A DNA stretch of 64,000 bases from Branchipolynoe longqiensis (lineage: Eukaryota; Annelida; Polychaeta; Phyllodocida; Polynoidae). The stretch spans positions 154,289,064 to 154,353,063 of the forward strand of contig CM059186.1 in NCBI GenBank assembly GCA_030323885.1. The letters are read 5' to 3'. The notes under the pieces are model-generated. The model did not search any database, was not told the origin of the DNA, and saw only the letters and a program-made list of their open reading frames with translations. Below are positions 1 to 12,030 of the stretch, piece by piece. Positions within the stretch are counted from its first letter, which is position 1. Every line of letters begins with the position of its first letter. The translations under genes and the position numbers were made by a program.

Positions 1-44
1 GTCAACTAGATAGAACGAGTACTGTGTGTACTGGGGACGGACAG

Positions 45-660
45 CTATCGCCACCACACCACATCAGGAACAGCACATCATTGCACCACCACATCAACAA
101 CAGCACATCAACAACATCACATTGCCACATCACCACCACATCAGCAACAGCAAATCATCACACCACCATACCGCGACATTACAACAACACCACACCACCG
201 CATCAACAACAGCACATTACTACATCACAATCACATCAACATCTCCACATCACTACATCAGCACACCTTCATATCATCGACACACCACCACATCAGCACA
301 CCATTACACCACCACATCACCACATCACCACACCACCACACTACCACACAAACAATGGCGCATCACCATATTTCCAGATTGCCACCATATCACCGCATCA
401 CCACAGAACACCACCACACCAACAACAGCACATCACTACATTACCACATCACCATCACATCACCACTTCACCACACCACAACAACACCACACCATCATAT
501 CATCACATCGCCACATTACCACACTATCATCCCACCCCCACCACTAAATTTCCCCAATCCACCATCACACCACCATGCCACCATGCTACACCCCCACACC
601 ACCACATCACCATGCTACACCCCCACACCACCACATCACCAGACTACACCATCACATCAC
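45..660. repeat. Degenerate CACCACATCA-type minisatellite
   Basis: Imperfect short tandem repeat built from CACCACATCA, CAACAACAGCA and ACATTACCACA-like units. It still contains T and occasional G, unlike the array that follows. Open frames here, rich in His and Thr, result from the repeat period and lack of stop triplets and are not treated as genes. Confidence 0.9.
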
Positions 661-3657
661 CACACCACCACATCACCACACCACCACAAGACCACACCGC
701 CACACACCACCACACCACCACACCACCACACCACCACACCCCACACCACCACCACACCACCACACCACCACACCACCACCACACCCACCACACCACCACA
801 CCACCACACCACCCCACCACCACCACACCACCACACCACCACACCACCCACACCACCACACCACCACACCACCACACCACCACACCACCACACCACCACA
901 CCACCACACCACCACACCACCACACCACCACACCACCACACCACCACACCACCACACCACCCACACCACCACACCACCACACCCACCACACCACCACACC
1001 ACCACACCACCACACCACCACCCACCACACCACCACCCACCACACCACCACACCCCCACCCACCACACCACCACACCACCACACCCACCACACCACCACA
1101 CCACCACACCACCCCACCACCACACCCCCCACCACCACCACACCACCACCCCACCCACCCCCACCCCACCCCACCACCACCCCACCACCCCACACCACCA
1201 CACCACCACCACCACCCACCCACCACCCACCACCACACCACCACACCCCCACACCCCCACACCACCACACCACCCCACCACCCACCACCACACCACCACA
1301 CCCCCACACCCCACACCCCCACACCACCACACCACCACACCACCCACCCCCACCCACCACCCCACCCCCACCACCACACCCCACACCACCACACCACCAC
1401 CCACCACCCACCACCACCCACCACACCCCCACACCACCACACCACCACACCACCACACCCCACACCCACCACCCACCCCCACCACCCCACCACCCCCCAC
1501 CACACCACCACACCACCCCACCACCACACCACCCACCCCACCCCACACCACCCACCCCCACCACACCACCACACCCACCCACACCACCACCCACCACACC
1601 ACCACACCACCACACCACCACACCACCACCCCACCACCACCCCACACCACCACACCACCACCCCACCACACCCACCCCACCACCACACCCACCACCCCAC
1701 CACACCACCCCACCACCACACCCACCACACCACCCCACCACCACCACCACCCACACCACCCCACCCCCACCACCACACCACCACACCCCACCACCCACCA
1801 CCCCCACCCACCCCACCACCACACCACCACACCCCACCACCCACCACACCACCACACCACCCCACCACCACACCCACCACACCACCACACCCCCACCCCC
1901 CACCCACCACACCACCACCCACCCCCCACCACCCCACCACACCCCCACACCCCCCACACCCCCACCCCCCCCACCCACCCCCCCACCCCCACCACCCCAC
2001 ACAACCCCCACACCCCCCACACCCCCCCACACCGCCACACCCCACACCGCCACACCCCCACACCCCCACACCCCAACACCGCCACACCCCACCCCGCCAC
2101 ACCGCCACCCCCACACCGCCACACCCCCCACCCCCCACACCCCGCCACACCCCACACCCCCCCCCACACCGCCACCACCCCCACACCGCCACCACCGCCA
2201 CACCCCCCCCCGCCACCACCCCCACACCCCCACACCCCCCACACCCCACACCCCACACCCGCCACACCGCCCCACCGCCACACCCACACCGCACACCCGC
2301 CACACCCCACACCCCACACCACCCACACCCACCACACCACCACACCACCACCACCACACCCACCACACCACCACACCACCACCCCACCACACCACCACCC
2401 CACCACCCCCACCCACCCCCACCACCCCACCACACCACCACACCACCACACCACCACCCCCCCCCCCCACCACCACCCACCCCCACCCCCACCACCACCA
2501 CCCACCACCACCACCCACCACCACACCCCACACCACCACACCACCACACCCACCACACCACCACCCCACCACACCACCACACCACCACACCACCACACCA
2601 CCCCACCACCACCCCACCACACCACCACACCACCACCCCACCCCACCACCACCCCACCACACCACCACACCCCACGCCACCACCCCACCACACCCCACCC
2701 ACCACACCCACCACCCACCACCACCACACCACACCACCACCCACCACACCACCACACCACCACACCACCACACCACCACACCACCACACCACCACACCAC
2801 CACACCACCACCCCACCACACCACCACACCACCACACCACCACACCACCACACCACCACACCACCACACCCACCACACCACCACACCACCCCACCACCAC
2901 ACCACCCACCACCACACCACCACACCACCACACCCCACACCACCCACACCACCCACCACCCACACCACCACACCCCCACACCACCCACCACCACCACACC
3001 CCCACCCACCACACCCCCCCACCACCCCACCCACCACCCACCACACCACCACACCACCACACCACCACACCACCACACCACCACCCACCACACCACCACA
3101 CCACCACACCACCACACCACCACACCACCACACCACCACACCACCACCCCACCACACCACCACACCACCACACCACCACACCACCACACCACCACACCAC
3201 CACACCACCACACCACCACACCACCACCACCACCACCACACACCACACCACCACACCACCACACCACCACCACCACCACACCACCACACCACCACACCAC
3301 CACACCACCACACCACCACACCACCACACCACCACCCACCACACCACCACACCACCACACCACCACACCACCACACCACCACACCACCACACCACCACAC
3401 CACCACACCACCACACCACCACACCACCACACCACCACACCACCACACCACCACACCACCCCACCACCACACCACCACACCACCACACCACCACACCACC
3501 ACACCACCACACCACCACACCACCACACCACCACACCACCACACCACCACACCACCACACCACCACACCACCACACCACCACACCACCACACCACCACAC
3601 CACCACACCACCACACCACCACACCACCACACCACCACACCACCACACCACCACACC
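661..3657. repeat. 3-kb CACCACCA octamer array, A/C-only on the plus strand
   Basis: Nearly pure 8-bp repeat (CACCACCA), with the cleanest stretches at about 870-960, 2745-2880 and 3330-3655. Stretches of shorter or longer C runs lie between about 1100 and 2500. G appears mainly as CACCGCCA variants at about 2030-2310, and T is virtually absent. All six frames are open for about 1000 codons because the units contain no stop triplet. The minus strand is G/T-only and could form two-tetrad quadruplexes (inference). Confidence 0.95.
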
Positions 3658-4019
3658 ATCTCCGGGTGGCGTGCGCTGCCTGTCCGGCCGGGCGAGGATC
3701 AGTGCCTTGCATGACTCCTTCGACTCCAGCCCCCTCCCACACAAAGCAGGGCGCACCAACAAGCCGGGGCTGATCCCCACCAACGTTTAGCAGCAGTTAG
3801 CACGTCCGGCTGGGGTCGCGGTCTTTCTTCTTTTTTTTTGGTGTAGTGAGAATTTATTTTTATTCATATTTTATATTTTTTAACATTTGTATTGCTCAGT
3901 GGGTGGGGGAGGGTATTCCTCAACTTAACACTTAACTGCACAATTTAAGTGTGCTCGAGCCTGACCTTGTGTGAACAATGATGTGTGAGTGGTGTCGGTA
4001 GTGCTATGTGCGGGATGGG
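3658..4019. other. Non-repetitive spacer
   Basis: Low-copy sequence bounded sharply by the octamer array on the left and the TG-rich tract on the right. It contains a T-rich stretch at about 3818-3890. No gene or repeat family was recognised. Confidence 0.6.
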
Positions 4020-4400
4020 GTCAGTGTGTGTGTGTGGGGGGGGGGGGGTAAGCGGGTGTGGGGGGAGGGTATTTTGTCATACAGGGAGGTGTGGCTGCCC
4101 GTAGGCGCGTGTGCGAATGTGATTGTGTATGTGAGTGGAAGTGGGTAGAGGTGCATGTGTAGGTGTGGAGGTGTGCAGAGGTGTTTGTGAATGTGTGTGT
4201 GTGTGGAAGTACGTGTATGTGAGTAGATGTGCATGTAGGCGTGGGTGTGTGTAGGTGTGTGTAGGTGTGTGTTGAGATACATGTAGGCGTGTATGTATAC
4301 ATATGTAGGCGTGTATTTGAGTACATAGGTGAGTGGAGGTGAATATAGGCGTGTTTGGGTGTGTATGTAGTTGTGTGTGCAGGTGTATGTGTGCGTGTAC
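4020..4400. repeat. TG-rich minisatellite
   Basis: Degenerate array of GTGTGTAGGTGTG-like units, beginning with a short G run at about 4036-4048. Open frames on the minus strand (His/Thr rich) are repeat by-products. Confidence 0.85.
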
Positions 4401-4684
4401 CCAGGGTGCACCGGGGTGGTGCGCCGCGACCTCCCTGATCCATCCCGGCGCCTCTCCCACAGCCGACCGTTAAACAAACACAAAATAATCTAAACCAAAA
4501 CAAAAGGGGTGCCCTGGAGACTCACCCATCACGACCCTCGGCTGCAGCGGACGCGTGCACCCGGCCCTCTAATTGAGCCCCGGGTAGGGACCAGTGTAGG
4601 TGTAGAGGAGGGGGGGGGGGGCTGAGGAGAGATGGGGCAGAGAGGAGGTGGAAGGGTGATGGGGGCTTGAGGAGGGGTGGCTGG

Positions 4685-5021
4685 GTTGATTGCTGGAGTT
4701 TTACGTCCTGGCAACATCTAAGGTCATATCAGGACGGGTACCGACTTGTGACAGTGCATACTCATGGTGACTTCATAGTGCTGCCCCACTGGGAGACCAG
4801 GCCACCTGATATCTCACTCAGTCACATTATCCTGACACTGAGACAACCAGTCCTTGCCCTATCCTAATTATGCAGAGCGCCTGGCTAGGAAGCGATAAGT
4901 ATACATTTTTATTTTAAGTCATTGGTTTGACTCGACCAGGGTCCGAATCCGTGGGTTCGAATCCCACGATCTACCAAAACGGGAGACGGGCGCTCAACTC
5001 ATTCGGCCATCCCGTCTGGTC
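4685..5021 (-). mobile_element. tRNA-derived SINE, head type A, full length
   Basis: On the minus strand it begins with a tRNA-like head at 5021. Box A resembles TGGCCGAATGAGTT and box B resembles GGGTTCGAATCCC, followed by the body and a 3' end related to CATCTAAGGTCATATCAGG (plus-strand sense). The body is the commonest repeat in this window and is shared with head types B and C. It encodes no protein. RNA polymerase III promotion from boxes A and B is known for tRNA-derived SINEs and is inferred here. Confidence 0.85.
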
Positions 5022-5350
5022 GGAGGTGGTTGGGTGGTTGGAGGATCATGTGGGGATGGGGTAGGTGAAGGGGTGCGGGGATGGTGGGGTGAGGGAGGGA
5101 ACCGGGGGTGTAAGTATGGGAGAAGGGAGCGATGTGAGTGTGTAGAAGGGGAGGGCGCCGTGGGGGAGGGTGGGGGCGGAGAGGAGACAGGGGGGAGGAC
5201 GGATCTAAAACCCCGTCTGGGTATGAGGTCGCGGTTAAGGGCAACAAACAGATACGCATACCTTGGGAGCAGCTCAATTGTCCGGTTTAAATCCTGTACA
5301 AATTAGGGGATGAGTTCCACTAGCGACCGGCGTCTGACGTCAGGTTGGCC
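5022..5350. other. G-rich spacer
   Basis: GGGG-rich, weakly repetitive sequence between two SINEs. The small open frames on both strands show no recognisable domain. Confidence 0.5.
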
Positions 5351-5672
5351 GTTCAAGCTTTATGTCCTGGCCACATCTAAGGTCACATCAGGACGGGTAC
5401 CGACTTGTGACAGTGTGCACTCAATGCAACTTTATAGTGCTGTCCCATTGGGAAATCAAGCCACCAGCGCCATGACCTGACATCCCCCTCAGTCACATTA
5501 TCCTGACACTGAGCCAACCAGTCCTTGCCCTATCTTAATTATTCCGAGCACCAGGCTAGGAAGCGAGACGTCTCAATTTTGTAAGTCATTGGTTTGACTC
5601 AACCGGGAATTGAACTCCCGATCTCCCGCATGGGAGGCCTGCGCTCTACCGATTCGGCCACCGCATCCGGTG
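5351..5672 (-). mobile_element. tRNA-derived SINE, head type B, full length
   Basis: Same body as the copy at 4685-5021, but the head (about 5593-5672, minus strand) is different. Box A reads GGCCGAATCGGTAGAGCGC and box B GAGTTCAATTCCCGG-like. The body has drifted (for example TATGTCCTGGCCACATC for the usual TACGTCCTGGCAACATC), suggesting an older copy. Confidence 0.85.
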
Positions 5673-6030
5673 TGGAAGTGAAGAGCTTGACTTCCATTGG
5701 CTTCCATCACAAACCCACTATGCATAACCAAAGAATACTTCGATTGCATTGTGTTAGAGCCCGTTCAAATTATTGGAAGATTTCTATTTCCACCATCAAC
5801 CTGCCCTCCAACGTCAGTGGGAGAACTAATTTTGTTGGGAGCAGCTCAGTGATGAGCATGATCCGTTGGAAAGGTCTTATGGAGGTTTTTATCACTAACC
5901 TGCCCTGAAGAAGTTCCGAGTATATGTTCCAAGTTTCCTCTATCATAATTATTCTTTTATTCCAGAATATGACTGCTGTCATGCACATCACTGATCACTC
6001 ACTATCACTTAGTATCAGTTAATATAGCAT
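5673..6030. other. Unassigned sequence
   Basis: No gene or known repeat recognised. It ends in a TA microsatellite at about 6031-6060. Confidence 0.5.
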
Positions 6031-6031
6031 G

Positions 6032-6060
<29 letters not shown>
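6031..6060. repeat. (TA)n microsatellite
   Basis: Simple alternating TA run abutting a dispersed repeat. The same TA-plus-repeat arrangement recurs at 11.1, 11.27 and 42.2 kb. Confidence 0.9.
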
Positions 6061-6064
<4 letters not shown>

Positions 6065-6260
6065 ATGTATAACGTATTATGCGAGTATAAAAATACGAAG
6101 GGAATTGTTTCCATTATATATTAATATTATATTATTATTTTACTTGATACCATTGTTATTCTCCGTAAGACTCCGCACTTGACCGGTGGCGCCACCTGCA
6201 ACCACCTCCCCTCCATCTGGTGTCAACAAGTGTCAGTCACACTGGAGGATTTTGTCTTCT
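6061..6260 (+). repeat. Dispersed repeat DR190, copy 1
   Basis: About 190-bp repeat starting GTGATGTATAACG and ATTATG-GAGTATAAA, with a GGTGGCGCCACC palindrome in the middle and ending in CACTGGAGGATTTT. Related copies lie at 9841, 11125, 11270, 42239 (minus) and 46297. No coding capacity. The name DR190 is a label for this report only. Confidence 0.75.
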
Positions 6261-6417
6261 CTCATATGTACGCAGTTATTTATATATATGTATGTATATG
6301 TATAGGTTTTGTTGCATTATTAGTTTGCATTGTTGCATATACTTATAGAAGGGAGTGAGTGGAAGAAGAAACATTCAGAAAACACCAACTTCTGCTGATA
6401 ATGAGGTTAAACAGGAG

Positions 6418-6725
6418 GATGTGGCGACCTCTGGGGGCTGTGGCGGCTGTGACGTCCTCTGGCTGCTGTGGAGGCCTCTGGCGGCTGTGGCAGCTGTGAC
6501 GACCTCTGGCAGCTGTGGCAGTTGTGGTGACCTCTGGCGGCTGTGGCGGCCTCTGGCGGCTGTGGTGGCTGTTGCGACCTCTGGCGGTTGTGGCAGCTCT
6601 GACGACCTCTAGCGGTTGTGGCTGCTGTAGCGGCTGTGGGGGCTGTGGCGCCTGTGGCGACCTCTGGCTGCTGTGGCGGCTATGCCGACCTCTGGCGACT
6701 GTGGCGACCTCTGGCGGCTGTGGTG
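6418..6725. repeat. GCGACCTCTGGCGGCTGTG minisatellite
   Basis: Tandem array with a unit of about 18-19 bp, degenerate. Open frames on both strands are due to the repeat. Confidence 0.85.
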
Positions 6726-6925
6726 GGCTATTACGGGGCAAATTGATAGCGCTCAGTGTGACGACGTGACAAAACGCCTGCCTGCAAGTGGACTTGTATA
6801 CGACCTACAGGTCCGTGACGATAAACTGGCCGTAAATGGACGGAGCCGCCATGAAAGGAGGCGAGGCGTTCCTCACACTGCGCACCAACACAGACCCCAG
6901 CTGGCGTCATCTTGGTTGGGGAATA

Positions 6926-7480
6926 GTGGTGTTATGATGAGGAGGGGGAGGGTGATGGGGGGGGGAGCAGTTCTTGGGAGCGGAGTTAGTGGTGGCGGTG
7001 ATGGAGATCGAATGTGGTTCATGGTAGCACGATGGTGGTGGTGGTGGTGATGGTAGTGATGGTGATGATGAGGGTGATGGTGATAATGGGGATGGTGGTG
7101 ATGGAGGTGATTTTGGTGGTGGTGATAATGGTGGTGATTGTAATGGTGATGGTGGTGGTGATAGTTGTGAGGCCGGTGACAGTATTGCTTGTGGTGATGA
7201 TGGTGATGTTGATGTAATGGTGGTCATGTTGTCGACGGCGATGATGGCAGTAGTAGTGGTGCCTGTGGTGCTTGTGGTCATGGTGGTGGTGGTGGTGATG
7301 GTGGTGGTTATGGTGGTGATGGTGGTGACGATGGTGATGATGGTGATGATGGTGATGATGGTGGTGATGGTGGTGATGGTGGTGGTGGTGATAATGGTGA
7401 TGGGGTGATGATGGTGATGATGGTGTTGATGGTTACAGTTGTGATGATGGTGACGATGGTGATAGAAGAGATACTGTCTT
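6926..7480. repeat. GGT/GAT trinucleotide-type array
   Basis: Long degenerate GGTGATGGTGGTGAT array. The Val/Met-rich plus frames and Pro/Ser/Thr-rich minus frames are repeat artefacts. Confidence 0.9.
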
Positions 7481-7554
7481 GGAAGATGAAGGTGTGAAGG
7501 AGCTCTAAGCTCCAGTTTGACATTTGTGATTTCCTGTCAGCTCCAATATATCTG

Positions 7555-7790
7555 CCTGACAGGATGCCCAAGAGGATGCTCTGCTACCGCCAGGCCGGAG
7601 TGATTCGGGGCCGCCCCAACGATTCATCATTTTGAATGTTGTAAAGACATCCCCAGCTTCTACAACCGTCCCGCCTGAAGATTAAACTTCAACCAAAGAT
7701 TGGACCGATTTATCGGGGCCTTTCTATATTGCTTCAGTTTTGCAGCCGGTACCCGTCGTAAGGTTACGAACCCCCCAAAAGTAAGCACAA
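7555..7790 (+). repeat. Dispersed repeat DR700, partial copy
   Basis: Carries the block from CTACCGCCAGGCCGG to CGTAAGGTTACGAACCCCC, which recurs inverted at about 19540-19760 and about 40680-40860. The two other copies are about 650-700 bp, so this one is truncated. Several short frames cross it, but none stays open in all three copies. Function unknown; the name is a label for this report. Confidence 0.7.
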
Positions 7791-7847
7791 GAGGCTGCAT
7801 CACCAAACTTCTCACAGCTTACTACTTTCTCCTCATGAGCCACTCCC

Positions 7848-8168
7848 CAGCAGTGCTGCTCCAATGCTGCTCCAGTGCTGCTCCAGTGCTGCTCCAGTTC
7901 TGCTCCAGTGCTGCTCCAGTGCTGTTCCAGTGCTGCTCCAGTGCTGCTCCAGTGCTGCCCCAGTGCTGCTCCAATGCTAGGTAGTGCTCATGTGCTGTTC
8001 ATGTGCTCATCATGTGCTGCTTCGGTGCTGCGTAGGTGCTGCTCATGTGCTGTTCATGTGCTGATCATGTGTTGCTTCGGTGCTGCATGTGTTGCTCCCA
8101 TATTCCTCCAGTGCTGCTCCAGTGCTGCTCCAGTGCTTCTCCAGTGCTGCTCCAGTGCTGCTCCAGTT
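7848..8168. repeat. GCTGCTCCAGT minisatellite
   Basis: Array of GTGCTGCTCCA-like units at about 7850-7978 and 8100-8167. Between them are diverged TGCTCATGTGCTGTTCATG units. Cys-rich frames across it are artefacts. Confidence 0.9.
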
Positions 8169-9355
8169 AAGGAGGACGGTCGAACTAATGCATTAAAATT
8201 GCATGGTCCGATGAAATAGTTATATGTCAAAACAAAACCACTTATTTACATTTGATTCTATATATCCAACTTAGATACTGGTGCATTAACTAGTGATTTG
8301 GGACAGCATATGCAGAATAATCAGTGGATGTACTACCTCATCTCTGTGGATACCTATTTTGAGAAAGCCATTAGACAGGGAAGTCATTAACCAATTAGGT
8401 CAATCTTGTGACCTGAATAGTCTTGCCCTCATTCCCAGTGCCATATATGGCTTTTGTCAGGTTCCAGGACATATTGTAGAAGTTTAATGGCACCCTAGCC
8501 AACCACCCGCAGATGGGTCAATTACTCCCCCCCCCCTCCCTTCCCCCTTACCCCCACAGGGAATGTGCTAATCCAATATGCACCCCATGCACTTAACTGC
8601 CATATACCCACTGACAACCCACCCACCCTCACAATCACTGGGCACATTATGTGTGTGTGTAGCCAGTAGAAATAGTAGGAGACCAGACTACTTACCATTT
8701 AGTAGGTCAGTCCACACCACGTGACCACCGCGAGATGTCAATATGGGTCATAGCTAGAGGACTTTCGGAAAGCTTGTCGAAAGTATTTTGAGTTCTTTCA
8801 GCTCAAATTGCTTAAAAACTAGCCATTTTTTCATCAAAATCACTCTGGAATAATGATTACTAGGTTATAACGATCAATTTGATATGTTTATCTAAAAAAT
8901 AAAACAAAAATTCAAACGCCATCAGACTATCGTTGTCGATCCATGTACTTGTCCTTCGGTGGTGATGATGACAGCAACTCATCATTTGTTGTGAACTCGT
9001 CGATGACTGATGAGTCCAAATTGTGCTTGGAATGTGCAGTCGCACATTGGACATGCATGTGTAGCTGCTGTCAATGTCATGTCAGAAAGTCTAGTAGATG
9101 AAGGAGACAATCTTTTCTCTGCTGACGCTCTTATTTAGCTTGAGATATATGATATACCATATATATTGACACATTGTGAGCAGGGCCCGGATGTTCACTT
9201 CACACCCTCCCCCACCAGCCCCACCAGCACCACAAGCCCCACCAACTCCACCCGCCCCAGCAGGCCCACCAGATGTTATGGAGTTACGGGGAACAGTTAA
9301 TTGTCCTTAGAGTTGCCTTATCCGATCATTTTGAGTTTCTGGCATTTTCTGAGGT
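8169..9355. other. Unassigned sequence
   Basis: No convincing gene. Contains a C run at about 8529-8538 and short frames without recognisable domains. A CTGATGAG box at about 9006 was tested as a ribozyme core and rejected. Confidence 0.5.
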
Positions 9356-9500
9356 AAATAAATACATTAGATTCATCATTGTTAGACCTTTCTTTATGTT
9401 AGCTTGAAGTAACTTTTATTATAAATGACTAACTTTGGAGATATTTGAAGTGCAGACAAAAAATATGCCAAATTAATTTTGGCAAGCACATCAACATTCT
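9356..9500 (-). repeat. Dispersed repeat DR-T, partial copy
   Basis: Shares TAGCTTGAAGTAACTTTTATT and ATGCCAAATTAATTTTGGCAAGC-like blocks (written here on the plus strand) with copies at about 15425, 18628/19195, 41752 and 58480. AT-rich, no coding capacity. The name is a label for this report. Confidence 0.6.
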
Positions 9501-9742
9501 GACAGCATAGGCTTCAGCAGTAACAGTTTCTACTAAATTGCCTTAGTATGCCTTCTAAGTTCTATGCAGTAGCAAATGCTTAATAAGTGACCCCAGTTGG
9601 ATATGTAGAATCAAATTTAGGAACGTGTTTTGGGTTTGAAAAATGTAAAGGTTTCATCAACATTAATCACTTCAGCGAGTCCTTAGGGTTTGCACGAATC
9701 ATATATATATATTATATATATGTCCTATATATAAACCTAGTA

Positions 9743-9840
9743 TATAACTGGTGAATTATTGATTATATTAAACTTGTTTTGTTAATTAGAAGCTTCTAAT
9801 TAACTAAACAGGTTTAATATAATTAATAATTCACCAGTTA
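9743..9840. repeat. Near-perfect 98-bp palindrome
   Basis: Two arms of about 50 bp meet at an AAGCTT centre (about 9790-9795). The left arm starts TAACTGGTGAATTATTG and the right arm is its reverse complement with only a few mismatches. It could extrude as a cruciform. The left half recurs in direct orientation at about 10057-10113. Confidence 0.9.
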
Positions 9841-10036
9841 TGTGATGTATAAGCATTATGTGAGTAGAAACGCACGGAAGGGATTATATGCTTATTTCCT
9901 ACCCTAATACTGATGGGGTGGCTTACTTGATGTATGGCTCCCCCCCCCCCTTCCAACCACGTGACCGGTGGCTCCACCTCCGGCACGCCTCTATCCTGGA
10001 CGCTACACTGTCACTTGCGCCCGAGAATTCTTTTTA
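9841..10036 (+). repeat. Dispersed repeat DR190, copy 2
   Basis: Begins TGTGATGTATAAGC immediately after the palindrome, carries the GACCGGTGGC-CCACC centre and ends near CACTTGCGCCCGAG. Contains a C run at about 9942-9951. Confidence 0.7.
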
Positions 10037-10056
10037 TTATTTACCAGGATATATAA

Positions 10057-10113
10057 ATCACATATAACTGGTAAATTATCAATTATATTAAACTTGTTTT
10101 GTTAATTAGAAGC
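10057..10113 (+). repeat. Half-copy of the 9.74-kb palindrome arm
   Basis: Repeats ATAACTGGTAAATTAT through TTAATTAGAAGCTT, matching the left arm at 9743-9795. The right arm is missing; sequence changes at GCCATTG. DR190 copy 2 is therefore bracketed by the same arm in direct orientation. Confidence 0.8.
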
Positions 10114-10667
10114 TTCGCCATTGAATTACGGCCACAACAATTTCGAGTTAGGTACTTGTAAATAAATGCAAACCTTGGATTTTCCATATTTTGTCAATTA
10201 AAAATAATAAAATGATTTTAAACAAATTTCAACGAGGAAAGATAACTCTTTTTTTCAAAGTGGTGCTTTTATTCTGACCATGACGGTTTTGAAGTTTGTG
10301 TAGGATAAAAGAGTTCTCCACTGCCAGATGTGAAGGGAAATGCGGAGTTTTCTTAGGATCAAAAGGGGGCTGAAGAATATTACAGGATATTGCAAAATTG
10401 GCATCTTCTGTCATCTGCTGTTCCTTGATATAGAAATCACAGACAGGGCGAGCGCCTGCCCCTGTCATCACAGGGTGACGCGTTGAGGGTGGAAAGATGA
10501 TCTATGCACTGCAGGGTGAGGTATTGATTAGAGTGTGTGACCGTGCAGATAGATACCCTGATAACAACGCTATGGTGTGATTCGTCACTAGTGTCTGACA
10601 ACCCACAGTGCTGGTACTAGGAGGCTGTTTGAGGGGTAGAATGTGTGTTTTACGTAGGTATGTGACC
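10114..10667. other. Unassigned sequence with an 80-codon minus-strand frame
   Basis: A minus-strand frame at 10229-10471 (80 codons) has ordinary amino-acid composition, unlike the repeat-derived frames. It matches no domain I recognise and shows no clear splice context. It could be an exon fragment or chance. Confidence 0.25.
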
Positions 10668-10908
10668 GGGGGCGGGCCTTGGGCGGACCGTGGGCGGACC
10701 GTGGGTGGACGGTGGGCGGACCGTGGGCGGACGTGGGCGAACCGTGGGCGGACCGTGGGTGGACCGTGGGAGGAGTGAGGGTGGACCGTGGGCGGACCGT
10801 GGGCGGACCGTGGGCGGACCGTGGGCGGGCCGGGGGAGGAGTGAGGGCGGGCCGGGGGAGGAGTGAGGGCGGTCCGGGGGAGGAGTGAGGGCGGGCCGAG
10901 GGCACTAA
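10668..10908. repeat. GGGCGGACCGT minisatellite
   Basis: About 11-bp units (GTGGGCGGACC), changing towards the right into GGAGGAGTGAGGGCGGGCC units. The long Pro/Arg/Ser-rich minus frames across it are artefacts. Confidence 0.9.
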
Positions 10909-11124
10909 GTGAGAACCGGGTGCGGAATGAAGACGGAACAATGGCGAGCCGAGGACGTCGACCAAGTGACGGTGTCTGATAAAGGGAGATAAAGGAGCGT
11001 GAAAGATAAGAGCAGCCGCGGCGCGCAACACATGGGGCGGGTGATAAGAGGAAGGAATGGCGTGAATCAAGAGAAGGGGGGTTCACGCGGGGGATCCAGG
11101 GGCGGACGAGCTGCCATGTATATA

Positions 11125-11235
11125 TATTATGTGATGTATAAGCATTATGTGAGTATAAAAGTGCAGAAGGGAGTTATTATTATTATTATAGTAGTATTAC
11201 TATTCTATTTACCACTATTCTTTGTATCATTTGGT
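11125..11235 (+). repeat. Dispersed repeat DR190, copy 3 (3' truncated)
   Basis: Starts TTATGTGATGTATAAGC after a short TA-rich stretch, contains GTGCAGAAGGGAGTTATTATT and loses similarity before the central palindrome. Confidence 0.65.
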
Positions 11236-11269
11236 GCGGAGTACCCCCCTCCTATAATGTATATATATA

Positions 11270-11455
11270 TTAGATGTCATGTATAACACATTATGTGAGC
11301 AAAACAATGCGGAAGGGAATTATTGTTATTATATAGCTGTTATTATTCTGTACTATGCCTCCTTGACTCCACCCATGTGACGGGTGGCGCCACCACTGGG
11401 CTTCCTCACCACTAAGGGATACACCACATTGTCACTCGCATCGGAGGATTTAAAA
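11270..11455 (+). repeat. Dispersed repeat DR190, copy 4
   Basis: Starts TAGATGTCATGTATAACAC after a TA run. Contains TGCCTCCTTGACTCCACCC and the GGTGGCGCCACC centre, and ends TCGGAGGATTT. Closest to the copy at 46297. Confidence 0.75.
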
Positions 11456-11514
11456 TATATATATTTCGAGACTTATGATCATATACATATACAGAATATA
11501 TATAGGGAGTTCGA

Positions 11515-11755
11515 ATCCTGACCGAGTCTAACCGACATATAAAATTTATACTTGTCGATACCTAGCCTGATGTTTGGCATTAATCAAAATGGGCAAGGAC
11601 TGGTTAGCTCAGTATTGGGATGATGTGACTGAGTGGGTTATCGGGGTCATATGTTGGCAATCTGGACTACCAGCGGGGCCGCACTATAAAGTCACCATGA
11701 GTGTGCACTGTCACAATTCAGTACTTAAGATGTTGCTAGAATGGAAATCTCCCAA
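11515..11755 (+). mobile_element. SINE body, 5' truncated
   Basis: Starts inside box B (GGAGTTCGAATCC), lacks box A, and continues through the standard body (AAGGACTGGTTAGCTCAG, GCACTATAAAGTCACCATGAG) to a diverged 3' end. Confidence 0.75.
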
Positions 11756-11794
11756 TAAACAACAGCCTACGAGCCTGAATAAATATATACACAT

Positions 11795-12030
11795 GGTTGG
11801 TTGTTGGCGTTTTACGTCCTGGCAACAGCTAAGGTCATATCAGGATGGGTACCAACTTATGACAGTGTGATTCCATGGTACTTTCTACTGGGAAATCAGG
11901 TCGACGCTACCATGACCTGATATATCACTCAGTCACATTATTCTGACACTGAGCTAACCAGTCCTTGCCCTATCCTATTAATGCCGAGCGCCTAGCTTGG
12001 AAGCGACAAGTATCAATTTGATAAGTCAGT
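11795..12030 (-). mobile_element. SINE body, headless
   Basis: On the plus strand reads GGTTGGTTGTTGGCGTTTTA through GGAAGCGACAAGTATCAATT, the reverse complement of the SINE body. The tRNA-like head is absent. It lies tail-to-tail with the previous copy. Confidence 0.8.

Noticed and set aside
45..3657. Telomere or subtelomere assignment for the octamer array
   Set aside because: The unit is not a known telomeric repeat and no TTAGGG-type sequence is adjacent.
24..3790. Open frames of about 1000-1250 codons on both strands, His/Thr/Pro or Val/Trp/Gly/Cys rich
   Set aside because: The octamer array lacks stop triplets in every phase, so all six frames are open. Composition follows the repeat exactly and no start or end context suggests a gene.
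4930..5021. Functional tRNA genes at the many TGGCCGAAT...GGTTCGAA sites
   Set aside because: They are dispersed, followed by a common body and tail, and their cloverleaf arms are degraded. They fit SINE heads.
8999..9050. CTGATGAG box as a hammerhead ribozyme core
   Set aside because: A stem can be drawn (TCCAA with TTGGA), but the required GAAA after the stem is missing (GGAATG), so the catalytic core is incomplete.
10502..11086. 194-codon minus frame rich in Pro, Arg and Ser
   Set aside because: Mostly the GGGCGGACCGT minisatellite; no domain outside it.
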